Assembly (NCBI GenBank): GCA_019234035.1
Contig: JAFALX010000254.1
Span: forward strand, 1-5,129
Source of the DNA: Candidatus Dormiibacterota bacterium
GTDB taxonomy: Bacteria > Chloroflexota > Dormibacteria > Aeolococcales > Aeolococcaceae
DNA: 5,129 nt
Direction of reading: 5' to 3'
Within the stretch, counting starts at the first letter, position 1. The number at the start of each line of letters is the position of its first letter. This document shows positions 1 through 5,129 of this stretch, piece after piece. Below the pieces are notes generated by a model. It ran no database searches. It saw only the letters and a program-made list of their open reading frames with translations, and was not told the origin of the DNA. Both the position numbers and the translations under genes were made by a program.

Positions 1-844
1 GCTCGCCGGCGGATCGACGACCGTCAACACGCCGGCGTCGAGTATCAACTCGATCATCCACGCGCTCTCGGCCATCGCGTCCGGGACCATGTACGGCCAC
101 GAGCCGGCGCCCCCGCTCGGGGTGATCACCGCTGTCGCAGGAGCGGCGATCCTGCTCACCGCTCCGATGGCACTGCTCGTCAACCTGCGGTACCGCGCGC
201 ACGACGCTGCCCGCACCGCGTATCTGACGTTCTGGGCTGCCGCCGATGCGCTGGTGGTGGTGGCATTTGTCGTCCTGGGCTACGGCGGGCCGCCCCTGAT
301 GGGCCACTATCTCGTTCCCTGCCTGTTCTCCGCAGTCGCGACGTTTCCACTGCTGTTCACGGTCCGGTTCCGCACGGCCGCAGGCGCAATCGCAGCCGTG
401 GCGGTGCTGGCGTCCGCTGTGGGCGTTCTGACGGTGCCGGCCGGCATCTACGGGGGCGCGGACGCGCAAGTGACCGCGCGCATCCTCAGCGTGATTCGCG
501 CCCAAGGACTCTCGAGAGGCTACGCGGGGTACTGGCTGAGCCATCCGATCACGTGGCGGAGCGACGAGACCGTCCACGTTTATCCGGTGCAGCAGACCCG
601 TTGTGATGCCGGCCGAATCTGCCCCTACGAGCTAGCCAGCGCCACCTGGTACCAGCCCGTCGCCGGCCGAACGTTTCTGGTCGTGACCCCAAACGATGCT
701 TGCGTACGGATCCCGCCGCCCAGTCTCGGCGCGCCGCTGCGGACCATTCCGGTCACAGGCGGGGCGACGGTGCTCGTCTTCGGGCACGACATCGCCGCGG
801 ACTTCGGCCATGAGCGGCCGTCGTGGGACGCGCCCTGTCCCTGA
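1..844 (+). CDS. Polytopic membrane protein, GT-C glycosyltransferase-like, C-terminal part (5' partial)
   Basis: The reading frame is open from base 2 to the TGA at 842-844 (280 codons). An ATG lies at 89, but it has no Shine-Dalgarno, and the codons before it already show strong GC3 bias, so the gene most likely starts left of the window. Numbering from that ATG, hydrophobic helices lie near residues 10-32, 44-65, 73-93 and 97-118. A soluble tail of about 130 residues follows, probably outside the membrane. It holds a close Cys pair (C172, C178) plus C205 and C250, which could form disulfides. A short hydrophobic block with a GHYLVP motif before a helix, and a tail of this kind, recall GT-C family integral membrane glycosyltransferases, which use polyprenyl-phosphate sugars. 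The N-terminal loop with the catalytic acid is not visible, so the family is inferred. It converges with the minus-strand gene ending at 904. An unassigned membrane protein is the alternative. Confidence 0.72.
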   Translation, partial: LAGGSTTVNTPASSINSIIHALSAIASGTMYGHEPAPPLGVITAVAGAAILLTAPMALLVNLRYRAHDAARTAYLTFWAAADALVVVAFVVLGYGGPPLMGHYLVPCLFSAVATFPLLFTVRFRTAAGAIAAVAVLASAVGVLTVPAGIYGGADAQVTARILSVIRAQGLSRGYAGYWLSHPITWRSDETVHVYPVQQTRCDAGRICPYELASATWYQPVAGRTFLVVTPNDACVRIPPPSLGAPLRTIPVTGGATVLVFGHDIAADFGHERPSWDAPCP

Positions 845-848
845 CGCG

Positions 849-897
849 CCCGGTCGGACCCGGGAGGGAGCGACGGTATCGCCCACGACAACGGGCG
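849..897. terminator. Possible weak bidirectional terminator hairpins between convergent genes
   Basis: The 59-bp gap between two converging stop codons holds two small inverted repeats. CCCGG at 849-853 pairs with CCGGG at 860-864 around a 6-nt loop, and CGCCC at 880-884 pairs with GGGCG at 893-897 around an 8-nt loop. Neither has a T-run on either strand, so these are not classical intrinsic terminators. Position between convergent genes is the main argument, and such short GC stems arise easily by chance in DNA this rich in G+C. Confidence 0.22.
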
Positions 898-903
898 TGC
901 CGG

Positions 904-1494
904 CTACCCAGGGGTGGGCGCCACCACCACCTCGTCAGCGCCCACCACTCGCTCGACCCGGCTCCCCTGCAGATGGACGCGCACGCCGGCCATGCCCACG
1001 TTGCCGGGCTCCCAGCCCTCCGCGGCCAGCTGACGCGCCTCGCCCCAGGTCTTGGCCTGCTCCTGGCGGCGGCCGTCGGTGAACGCGATCGTGCCGGGCC
1101 GGGTGGCGAATCCGAAGCCCACCTCGCCGCCGCTCTTCAGGAACACCTTCACGCCGGCGAGCGACGTGGCGGCGTCGTACATCTCGTCCGGCGCGGCGAG
1201 GGCGTCCGCGAGGGTCGGCATCGAGCCGGACTTGACCAGCTCGCGGACACTCGCTCGCTGCGCGATATGGGCGGCACGCACACGGCGCCGCCGCTCGGTG
1301 GAGAGCTCGGCCAGGCGGGCACGAATCTCGCGGAGCTGGCGGTCCCACGGCGACATGGCCGCCACGGTCGCCCGCTCGGCGGCTCGGAGATCGCGTTCGG
1401 CGGCCTCGAGACCGCCCTCTGCCAGCGAAAGCAACGTCTCGGCGTCGATGGCGTCCGGCAGCGGTGGCATCGCGGTCGCATCGGGCTCGGCCAC
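904..1494 (-). CDS. Hypothetical protein, N-terminal coiled coil and C-terminal beta-rich domain
   Basis: This is a 196-residue protein of a family I do not recognise. It has no signal peptide or membrane helix, so it is probably cytoplasmic. Residues about 18-75 are charged and helical, rich in Ala, Glu, Arg and Leu with heptad-like spacing, and likely form a coiled coil or helical hairpin. After a Pro-containing linker (about 90-105), residues 112-195 alternate hydrophobic and polar residues with many glycines (for example VKVFLKSGGEVGFGF and GVRVHLQG), suggesting a small beta-sheet domain. The stop is TAG at 904-906. I chose the GTG at 1494 because a GAGG lies 12 nt upstream (a long spacing). 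The ATG at 1470 is an alternative with no visible ribosome site. The frame stays open further upstream, but that part is the antisense-like shadow of the preceding gene. The gene lies 52 nt behind the membrane protein on the same strand and is probably co-transcribed with it. High GC3 supports real coding; function is unknown. Confidence 0.72.
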   Translation of the reverse strand: MAEPDATAMPPLPDAIDAETLLSLAEGGLEAAERDLRAAERATVAAMSPWDRQLREIRARLAELSTERRRRVRAAHIAQRASVRELVKSGSMPTLADALAAPDEMYDAATSLAGVKVFLKSGGEVGFGFATRPGTIAFTDGRRQEQAKTWGEARQLAAEGWEPGNVGMAGVRVHLQGSRVERVVGADEVVVAPTPG

Positions 1495-1531
1495 GGGGCC
1501 ATCATGCCTCGACGGGCCGGGGGCGCCCAGA

Positions 1532-1546
1532 CCGGCGCGGAGCCGG
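1532..1546 (-). repeat. Small hairpin just after the stop of the 583-residue membrane protein gene
   Basis: On the minus strand CCGGC, a 5-nt loop TCCGC and GCCGG immediately follow the TAG at 1549-1547. There is no U-tract after the stem, so termination is unlikely to be strong. It could slow polymerase, protect a 3' end or do nothing. An alternative pairing of GCCGG at 1516-1520 with CCGGC at 1532-1536 competes with it. It lies within the 52-nt spacer before the orphan gene. Confidence 0.25.
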
Positions 1547-3298
1547 CTATGGGGCGTATACGCCGATGAACGCGCCGCACCCGAATGCGTCGCCATGCAG
1601 CCGGTCGCGCACCTGCTGCAGCACGCCAGGTGCGTACGGGAGCGGGGCATCCGGATGGGCCGCCGCCAGGGCCGCGTGTCGCTCGTATCCGCTGAGGCCG
1701 ATGCTCGACAGCTGCACCGCGTCGAACGTCTCGAAGAGCACGAGGTAGTGGCCGCGAGCGCCAAGCGATCCCGCAGCGTCGACGATCCGCTGTTCCGAGC
1801 CCTGATAGTCCGGTGGAATCATCCAGTCGATCGGCAGTGGGTTGTGGATGCCCAGGGCCGGGTAGAGCGCCTGATTGTCGGGAAGCACGGCGACCGAGCG
1901 CGATGGGTGCTGCCGGATACACCGCGTGACGTCGACAAGGTACCGCTGCGTCGTCGGGTCCAGGGAGATGCCAGAGAACGCCGGGATCGCCGCCGACACC
2001 GACGCGGTGAGCTCCGCCGCCGGTGCTTCGCGATAGACGTCGGTGGTGCGTGCGGCAATCGACGATCCCAAGCTCAGGGTGATGATCGCCGCAGCCGCGA
2101 CGGACCAGGCGGGCCCGCGGGTTCTGCCGACGTGAGCCGGCACCGGCCCGAGCAGGGTGGCACCACGCCAGAACAGCACCAGCGCGACGCCACCTGCGCA
2201 GAGGTCGGGGTTCTGGTACCCCAGGCTCAACGTCACCATCCACGCGAGCGCTGCGACGATGGCGGCATCGACGTCCAGCCGTCCTGACGCGACCCAGCTG
2301 ATGGCGATGTAAGCCAGGAGCAGCTGAACGAGCTCGCCGCCCCAGGCACCGGCGAGGGCGAGCCGCCCCAGCGCCAGGATGAGGACGGTCAGCAGGAGCA
2401 TGGCAACGGCAGTTCCCGTGCGGACACCGCGGACCCAGTCCGGCCGGTGCTGCCGCAGGAGGGGGAGCGCCAGCCCGACGCTCGCCGCCGCGCCAATGAC
2501 CAGAAGCAATGCATCGGCCCGCAAGGGCTTGAACACCGCGAAGAGGTCGACGTCGCGCTGGCTCAGCAGCTGGGTGACCATCGCCGGCCCAGCACCCAGC
2601 GCCGAGAGCACGCCGGCATACAGCGCACCAGGTGCGGCGCTGATCGCGCCGTTCATCAGCAGCCGGCGGAGGAACGCCGTGCCGCCGCGCTGTGGCGCCG
2701 GCCACGATGCGAGCACCGCCGCCAGCACCGGTACCAGGATGAAACTCTGTTTCGTTGTCACCGCGGCCCCGGCGATGAACAGACCGCTCCAACGGCGCAG
2801 GCGCCCGGGTGGGTCGCCGGAGACGGGCCGGATCAGGACCACGCCGACGAGTGTGAGCAGGACACCGTCGACAGGGCTCCACGCCATGAGCGGGAACGTG
2901 TGCAAGTCGATGACGAGGGCGGCGAGCACCAGCGCCGTCTGCAGCGCCGACCACCGCACCGGCGTCGCGCGGAAGACGACCACTCCGAAGAGGATCGCGA
3001 TGGCCGTCATCTCGCCGAGGGCGATGACGTGCGACTTCATGAGCATCGGTCCCGGCAGGACGAACTCGATCAGGTGCAGCACGGAGGCACCGACCGGACG
3101 CGGCGTGATGAAGTCGCGGTGCGGAACCTGCCCCTGGAGCATTCGCGCGGCGTACGCGAGCACCATCCCCTCATCGGTTGGGTTGAACCCGACTCGTCCG
3201 ATGACGAGGCTCAGAAACGCCACCAACGCCGGAGGCCAGACCAGCGTCGTGACCAGGCGAGCGGGGGGAATCGGCCCGCATGGTGGGCGACAAGGCAC
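1547..3298 (-). CDS. Multi-pass membrane protein, GT-C type glycosyltransferase-like
   Basis: This 583-residue protein carries many hydrophobic segments spread between about residues 16 and 412 (near 16-36, 90-109, 119-160, 172-198, 213-236, 262-281, 296-332, 345-380 and 397-412), then a soluble tail of about 165 residues. The loop after the first helix reads FNPTDEGMVLAYAARMLQGQ, followed by PHRDF (59-63). An acidic pair (D42, E43) in the first outer loop and a downstream RDF/P-rich stretch are typical of GT-C enzymes of the PMT/ArnT type, where the acidic residue is catalytic. A TTKQS motif (181-185) lies near a helix end. By family analogy it would move a sugar from a lipid-phosphate carrier to an acceptor on the outer face of the membrane; donor and acceptor cannot be told. 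The start is GTG at 3298, the only start codon after the in-frame upstream stop that keeps the first helix whole. It has no spaced Shine-Dalgarno, but a -10 box sits 6 nt upstream, consistent with a leaderless message. The orphan gene at 904-1494 follows after 52 nt. Confidence 0.83.
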   Translation of the reverse strand: MPCRPPCGPIPPARLVTTLVWPPALVAFLSLVIGRVGFNPTDEGMVLAYAARMLQGQVPHRDFITPRPVGASVLHLIEFVLPGPMLMKSHVIALGEMTAIAILFGVVVFRATPVRWSALQTALVLAALVIDLHTFPLMAWSPVDGVLLTLVGVVLIRPVSGDPPGRLRRWSGLFIAGAAVTTKQSFILVPVLAAVLASWPAPQRGGTAFLRRLLMNGAISAAPGALYAGVLSALGAGPAMVTQLLSQRDVDLFAVFKPLRADALLLVIGAAASVGLALPLLRQHRPDWVRGVRTGTAVAMLLLTVLILALGRLALAGAWGGELVQLLLAYIAISWVASGRLDVDAAIVAALAWMVTLSLGYQNPDLCAGGVALVLFWRGATLLGPVPAHVGRTRGPAWSVAAAAIITLSLGSSIAARTTDVYREAPAAELTASVSAAIPAFSGISLDPTTQRYLVDVTRCIRQHPSRSVAVLPDNQALYPALGIHNPLPIDWMIPPDYQGSEQRIVDAAGSLGARGHYLVLFETFDAVQLSSIGLSGYERHAALAAAHPDAPLPYAPGVLQQVRDRLHGDAFGCGAFIGVYAP

Positions 3299-3304
3299 CT
3301 CAGC

Positions 3305-3310
3305 AAGGTA
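3305..3310 (-). promoter_or_regulatory. Candidate -10 box of a leaderless promoter for the leftward membrane protein gene
   Basis: Read on the minus strand this is TACCTT, a match to the TANNNT -10 consensus, followed by exactly 6 nt (GCTGAG) and then the GTG start at 3298. This spacing puts the transcription start at or next to the start codon, the usual geometry of leaderless genes in GC-rich Gram-positives. No clear -35 hexamer lies 16-18 nt further upstream. The lack of a properly spaced Shine-Dalgarno supports the idea; the GAG touching the GTG is too close to work as one. Confidence 0.42.
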
Positions 3311-3364
3311 TGAGTGGCCCGGTTACGATCGCGCGACGTGGAATGCACGACTGTGCTCCGATGC

Positions 3365-3381
3365 CAGCGCTCGGTGCGCTG
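3365..3381. repeat. 17-bp interrupted palindrome, possible operator
   Basis: CAGCGC at 3365-3370 and GCGCTG at 3376-3381 form perfect 6-bp arms around TCGGT. Size and place in a divergent promoter region suit a dimeric regulator such as a TetR-family protein, the class that often controls fatty-acid catabolism genes in actinobacteria. It could equally fold as a small hairpin in a rightward leader transcript. No regulator gene is visible in the window. Confidence 0.33.
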
Positions 3382-3414
3382 CAGTGCTTCTCCAGGATGA
3401 GCGTGACGACGCGC

Positions 3415-3478
3415 TTGACGCCGCTGAAGGGCGGATCGACGGTCCGTTGCGGTATGACGTCTGCATCGTTGACGCCGC
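3415..3478 (+). repeat. Exact 10-bp direct repeat upstream of the enoyl-CoA hydratase gene
   Basis: TTGACGCCGC occurs at 3415-3424 and again at 3469-3478, 54 bp apart start to start, close to five helical turns, so both copies face nearly the same side of the DNA. Two further TGACG words (3404-3408, 3455-3459) lie in the same stretch. The second copy overlaps an inverted repeat, TTGCGG at 3447-3452 with CCGCAA at 3475-3480 around a 22-nt loop, ending 10 nt before the hydratase Shine-Dalgarno. The repeats may be regulator sites or, as TTGACG, -35-like elements, though no -10 is well placed after either. Confidence 0.35.
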
Positions 3479-3490
3479 AATCAACTGATT

Positions 3491-3495
3491 GGAGG
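3491..3495 (+). promoter_or_regulatory. Shine-Dalgarno that sets the hydratase start at 3504
   Basis: GGAGG lies 8 nt before the GTG at 3504, a near-ideal spacing. It overlaps the upstream in-frame TTG at 3489-3491, which therefore cannot use it. This decides for GTG 3504 and a 257-residue product rather than the 5-residue longer version. Confidence 0.8.
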
Positions 3496-3503
3496 CTTGT
3501 CCC

Positions 3504-4277
3504 GTGGCCCAGGTGCTTCACGACGTGATCCGCGAGGAGCGTGACGGCGTCGTCTCCACGCTCACCATCGATCACCCCCCGGCCAACGCCATCAGCAGCG
3601 CGGTCGTCGCCGGGCTGGCCGAGGGCCTCGAGCGAGCAGAGCGAGACGAATCCTGCCGAGCCCTGGTCATCACCGGCGCCGGCCCGAAGTTCTTCTCCGC
3701 CGGGGCCGACATCACCCAGTTCGCCGCGGGTGACGGCAGCCTCGGCGCCGCCGTCGATCTGACGCTGCGCCTCGAGCGCTCGCGCCTGCCGGTCATCGCC
3801 GCGGTGAACGGGGTCGCATTCGGCGGCGGCTGCGAGCTGAGCCTGGCGTGCGACGTGCGCATCGCGGCGCGGAGCGCGCGCTTCGGGCAGCCCGAGATCA
3901 AGCTCGGCATCATGCCGGGCTGGGGCGGCACGCAGCGGCTGCCGCGGCTCATCGGACGCTCACGAGCGACCGAGCTGCTGCTCACCGGTGATCCCATCAA
4001 CGCCGAGACCGCGTTCCAGCTCGGCCTCGTGTCGGTGGTCGTCGAGGACGACGCCCTGGCCGAGGCGGCATCGAGCTGGGCGCACGTGCTGGGTTCGCGC
4101 GCACCGCTCGCGCTCGCCGCCATCAAGCGCGCCATCAACGAGGGCGCGCATCTGCCCATCGCCGACGGGCTCGCCCTCGAGCAGCGCGAATTTGCAACGT
4201 TGTTCGGAAGCGAGGACGCCGCGGAAGGCGTCAGCGCCTTCATGCAGAAGCGCCAGCCCACCTGGAAGGGCCGTTGA
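3504..4277 (+). CDS. Enoyl-CoA hydratase/isomerase (crotonase family)
   Basis: The product has 257 residues, the usual length for this family. It should add water across trans-2-enoyl-CoA to give 3-hydroxyacyl-CoA, the second step of beta-oxidation, in the cytoplasm. The crotonase core is complete. SAGADITQF (65-73) supplies the first oxyanion-hole amide (about A68). GVAFGGGCELSLACD (103-117) supplies the second (G108) and the first catalytic Glu, E111. FGQPEIKLGIMPGWGGTQR (127-145) supplies the second catalytic Glu, E131. E111 and E131 are 20 apart, like E144 and E164 of the mammalian mitochondrial enzyme, so hydratase activity rather than a one-acid isomerase or hydrolase is expected. The C-terminal helical region (about 185-257) for trimer packing is present. 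The start is GTG with GGAGG 8 nt upstream. The stop overlaps the next gene by 4 nt, so the two are co-transcribed and probably translationally coupled. Chain-length preference cannot be read from sequence; a branched-chain or aromatic catabolic role is possible. Confidence 0.95.
   Translation: MAQVLHDVIREERDGVVSTLTIDHPPANAISSAVVAGLAEGLERAERDESCRALVITGAGPKFFSAGADITQFAAGDGSLGAAVDLTLRLERSRLPVIAAVNGVAFGGGCELSLACDVRIAARSARFGQPEIKLGIMPGWGGTQRLPRLIGRSRATELLLTGDPINAETAFQLGLVSVVVEDDALAEAASSWAHVLGSRAPLALAAIKRAINEGAHLPIADGLALEQREFATLFGSEDAAEGVSAFMQKRQPTWKGR
4264..4269 (+). promoter_or_regulatory. Ribosome site for the EtfD-like gene, inside the hydratase 3' end
   Basis: GGAAGG lies 4 nt before the TTG at 4274, within the last codons of the hydratase gene. 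The spacing is short but usable. Together with the TTGA stop/start overlap (4274-4277), it suggests that the downstream gene is started by ribosomes finishing the hydratase. Confidence 0.5.
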
Positions 4278-5129
4278 CCGCAATCCTCAGCCCGGTGGCA
4301 CTGGTGTTCCTCGCCGGTGCCGCGCTCACCGCGACGGGCCTGCGCTGGAACCGCCTGCTCGGCCTCATGCGCAGCTCGCAGAAGCGCGAGTCGAGGCTCG
4401 ACAACATCCCCGACCGCGTGCGCGCGTTCGGCGTGTATGTGCTCGCGCAGGCGCGGCTGCTGCGCTGGCCCTACGCCGGCATCCTGCACGCTCTGATCTT
4501 CTGGGGCTTCGTCGTGCTCCTCACCGCGATCGCGCAGGCGATCGTCGAAGCGCTGTGGCAGGGCTTCCAGTTCCAGCAGCTGCCGGGCAGCGGCGCCATC
4601 GCCTTCCTGCAGGACCTCTTCTTCCTGCTGGTCGAGTGCGGCATCGTGATGGCGCTGGTCAACCGGCTGTTCGTCAACCCGATCCGCTTCCGCGGCAGCC
4701 ACCGGCGCGACGCAATCCTCATCCTGGCGTGGATCGGGACGTTGCTGCTCGCGATGGAGCTCAACTACGCGACGCGCATCGCCGAGAACGCGCCCGAGGC
4801 GCTCGGGCAGTGGCGGCCCGTCGCGTCCGCGCTGTCGAGCATCTTCCGTCCGCTGGGCGCGAACAGCGAGGCGCTCGTCGTCTTTCACGGGATCTTCTTC
4901 TGGCTGCACCTCGTGCTCGTGTTCGGCTTCCTCGTGTACCTGGGGTACAGCAAGCACCTGCACATCATCACCGCGGTGTTCAACGTGTTCTTCCGCAACG
5001 AGAAGCCGAAGGGCGCGCTGCCGACGCTCGACATCGATGCCGTCATGAGCACCGAGAACGAGGCCGACCAGCACTTCGGCCCGGTGCAGATCGAGCACTT
5101 CTCGTGGAAGGACATGCTCGACATGTACA
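4274..5129 (+). CDS. etfD: EtfD/EMO-type ETF:quinone oxidoreductase, cytochrome b-like N-terminal half (3' partial)
   Basis: The frame is open from TTG 4274 to the right edge (285 codons visible). The family joins a NarI-like membrane cytochrome b domain to 4Fe-4S and CCG (HdrD-like) domains, takes electrons from reduced electron transfer flavoprotein and passes them to menaquinone, linking acyl-CoA dehydrogenases to the respiratory chain; mycobacterial Rv0338c (EtfD) is the best-known relative. Membrane helices lie near residues 4-22, 68-92, 109-132, 146-163 and 200-224. Candidate haem ligands are H72 (LHALIFWGF), H205 and H212 (VFHGIFFWLHLVL), and H228/H230 in SKHLHIITAVFNVFFRNEKP, a stretch highly typical of the family. 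The window ends at FSWKDMLDMY (276-285), which in relatives directly precedes the first CxxCxxC cluster motif, so no iron-sulfur cysteines are visible here. Start: TTG overlapping the hydratase stop; GTG 4295 is an alternative that would clip the first helix. Confidence 0.88.
   Translation, partial: MTAILSPVALVFLAGAALTATGLRWNRLLGLMRSSQKRESRLDNIPDRVRAFGVYVLAQARLLRWPYAGILHALIFWGFVVLLTAIAQAIVEALWQGFQFQQLPGSGAIAFLQDLFFLLVECGIVMALVNRLFVNPIRFRGSHRRDAILILAWIGTLLLAMELNYATRIAENAPEALGQWRPVASALSSIFRPLGANSEALVVFHGIFFWLHLVLVFGFLVYLGYSKHLHIITAVFNVFFRNEKPKGALPTLDIDAVMSTENEADQHFGPVQIEHFSWKDMLDMY

Larger units (their letters stand above)
3299..3503. promoter_or_regulatory. Divergent intergenic control region between envelope and beta-oxidation units
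   Basis: This 205-bp gap separates two diverging genes, so it must hold promoters for both. Besides the leftward -10 at 3305-3310, a TACGAT (TANNNT) at 3324-3329 on the plus strand could serve the rightward unit, with no good -35. That would give a leader of about 170 nt before the hydratase start. The right half is rich in the word TGACG on the plus strand (3404, 3416, 3455, 3470). No riboswitch that I recognise is present. Confidence 0.5.

Noticed and set aside
89..844. ATG 89 as the true start of the left gene
   Set aside because: No ribosome site lies upstream, the frame is open with strong coding bias to the window edge, and four helices are too few for the family it resembles.
1470..1505. 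Tandem ATGATG at 1505-1500 (minus) as the orphan gene start
   Set aside because: Although a GAGG lies just before it, both ATGs are out of frame with the coding frame that shows high GC3; GTG 1494 is in frame.
1149..2954. Minus-strand open frame of 601 codons overlapping the membrane protein and orphan genes
   Set aside because: It is Arg/Ala/Pro-rich with no membrane pattern. The alternative frame (1547-3298) gives clean hydrophobic helices and the DE/RDF motif.
1052..3488. Plus-strand open frames (1052-2287, 2379-3488, 2447-3313) opposite the membrane protein gene
   Set aside because: These are Arg-, Ser- and Thr-rich or Gln/Asp/His-rich low-information products antisense to a convincing gene; only the tail after 3300 is kept, as a weak leader-ORF idea.
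3489..3503. TTG at 3489 as the hydratase start
   Set aside because: It overlaps the GGAGG ribosome site itself; GTG 3504 has an 8-nt spacing and fits the family N-terminus.
3300..3575. Minus-strand 91-codon frame across the divergent intergenic region
   Set aside because: It overlaps the start of the hydratase, has no ribosome site and shows no known domain.
3572..5098. Long minus-strand open frame (508 codons) antisense to the hydratase and EtfD genes
   Set aside because: Its product is a biased run of Glu, Asp, His, Arg and Gln with no recognisable domain, the usual mirror of GC-rich membrane-protein coding. The opposite strand carries two clearly recognised protein families.
1..5129. Mobile elements, CRISPR arrays, tRNA or rRNA genes
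   Set aside because: I saw no transposase or integrase motifs, regularly spaced repeats, or tRNA-like cloverleaf or rRNA signature sequences on either strand.

Overview
The window is a GC-rich stretch (roughly two thirds G+C by eye) from a bacterium with dense, high-GC3 genes and frequent GTG and TTG starts. An EtfD-type quinone reductase gene directly after an enoyl-CoA hydratase gene, and a possible leaderless TANNNT promoter, fit an actinobacterium or another GC-rich lineage such as Chloroflexota/Dormibacterota. The sequence alone does not fix the taxon.

Layout, left to right. (1) Positions 1-844, plus strand: the C-terminal part of a polytopic membrane protein, cut by the left edge, with four visible membrane helices and a Cys-containing soluble tail. 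It resembles GT-C (dolichyl-phosphate-sugar dependent) glycosyltransferases. (2) Positions 845-903: a short convergent gap with two weak hairpins. (3) Positions 904-1494, minus: a 196-residue protein of unknown function, helical/coiled coil at the N-terminus and beta-rich at the C-terminus. (4) Positions 1547-3298, minus: a 583-residue multi-pass membrane protein with the Asp-Glu and Arg-Asp-Phe first-loop signature of GT-C type enzymes. It lies 52 nt upstream of gene 3, probably in one transcription unit. (5) Positions 3299-3503: a 205-bp divergent control region with a good -10 for the leftward unit, a 6+6 bp inverted repeat, an exact 10-bp direct repeat and a strong Shine-Dalgarno for the rightward unit. 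(6) Positions 3504-4277, plus: enoyl-CoA hydratase with both catalytic glutamates. (7) From 4274 to the right edge, plus: the cytochrome b-like membrane half of an EtfD/EMO-type electron-transfer-flavoprotein:quinone oxidoreductase, overlapping the hydratase stop by 4 nt and cut just before its iron-sulfur domains.

The genes fall into two functional blocks. The left block (1-3298) looks like cell-envelope glycan or membrane biology and includes an orphan protein. The right block is fatty-acid beta-oxidation. Acyl-CoA dehydrogenases pass electrons to ETF, EtfD would pass them from ETF to the quinone pool, and the hydratase carries out the next carbon step on the enoyl-CoA. The overlapping stop/start suggests coupled translation of the two.

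I found no RNA genes, insertion sequences, CRISPR arrays or phage genes. No wholly new system is visible. The most open items are the orphan protein at 904-1494 and the repeat-rich divergent intergenic region.
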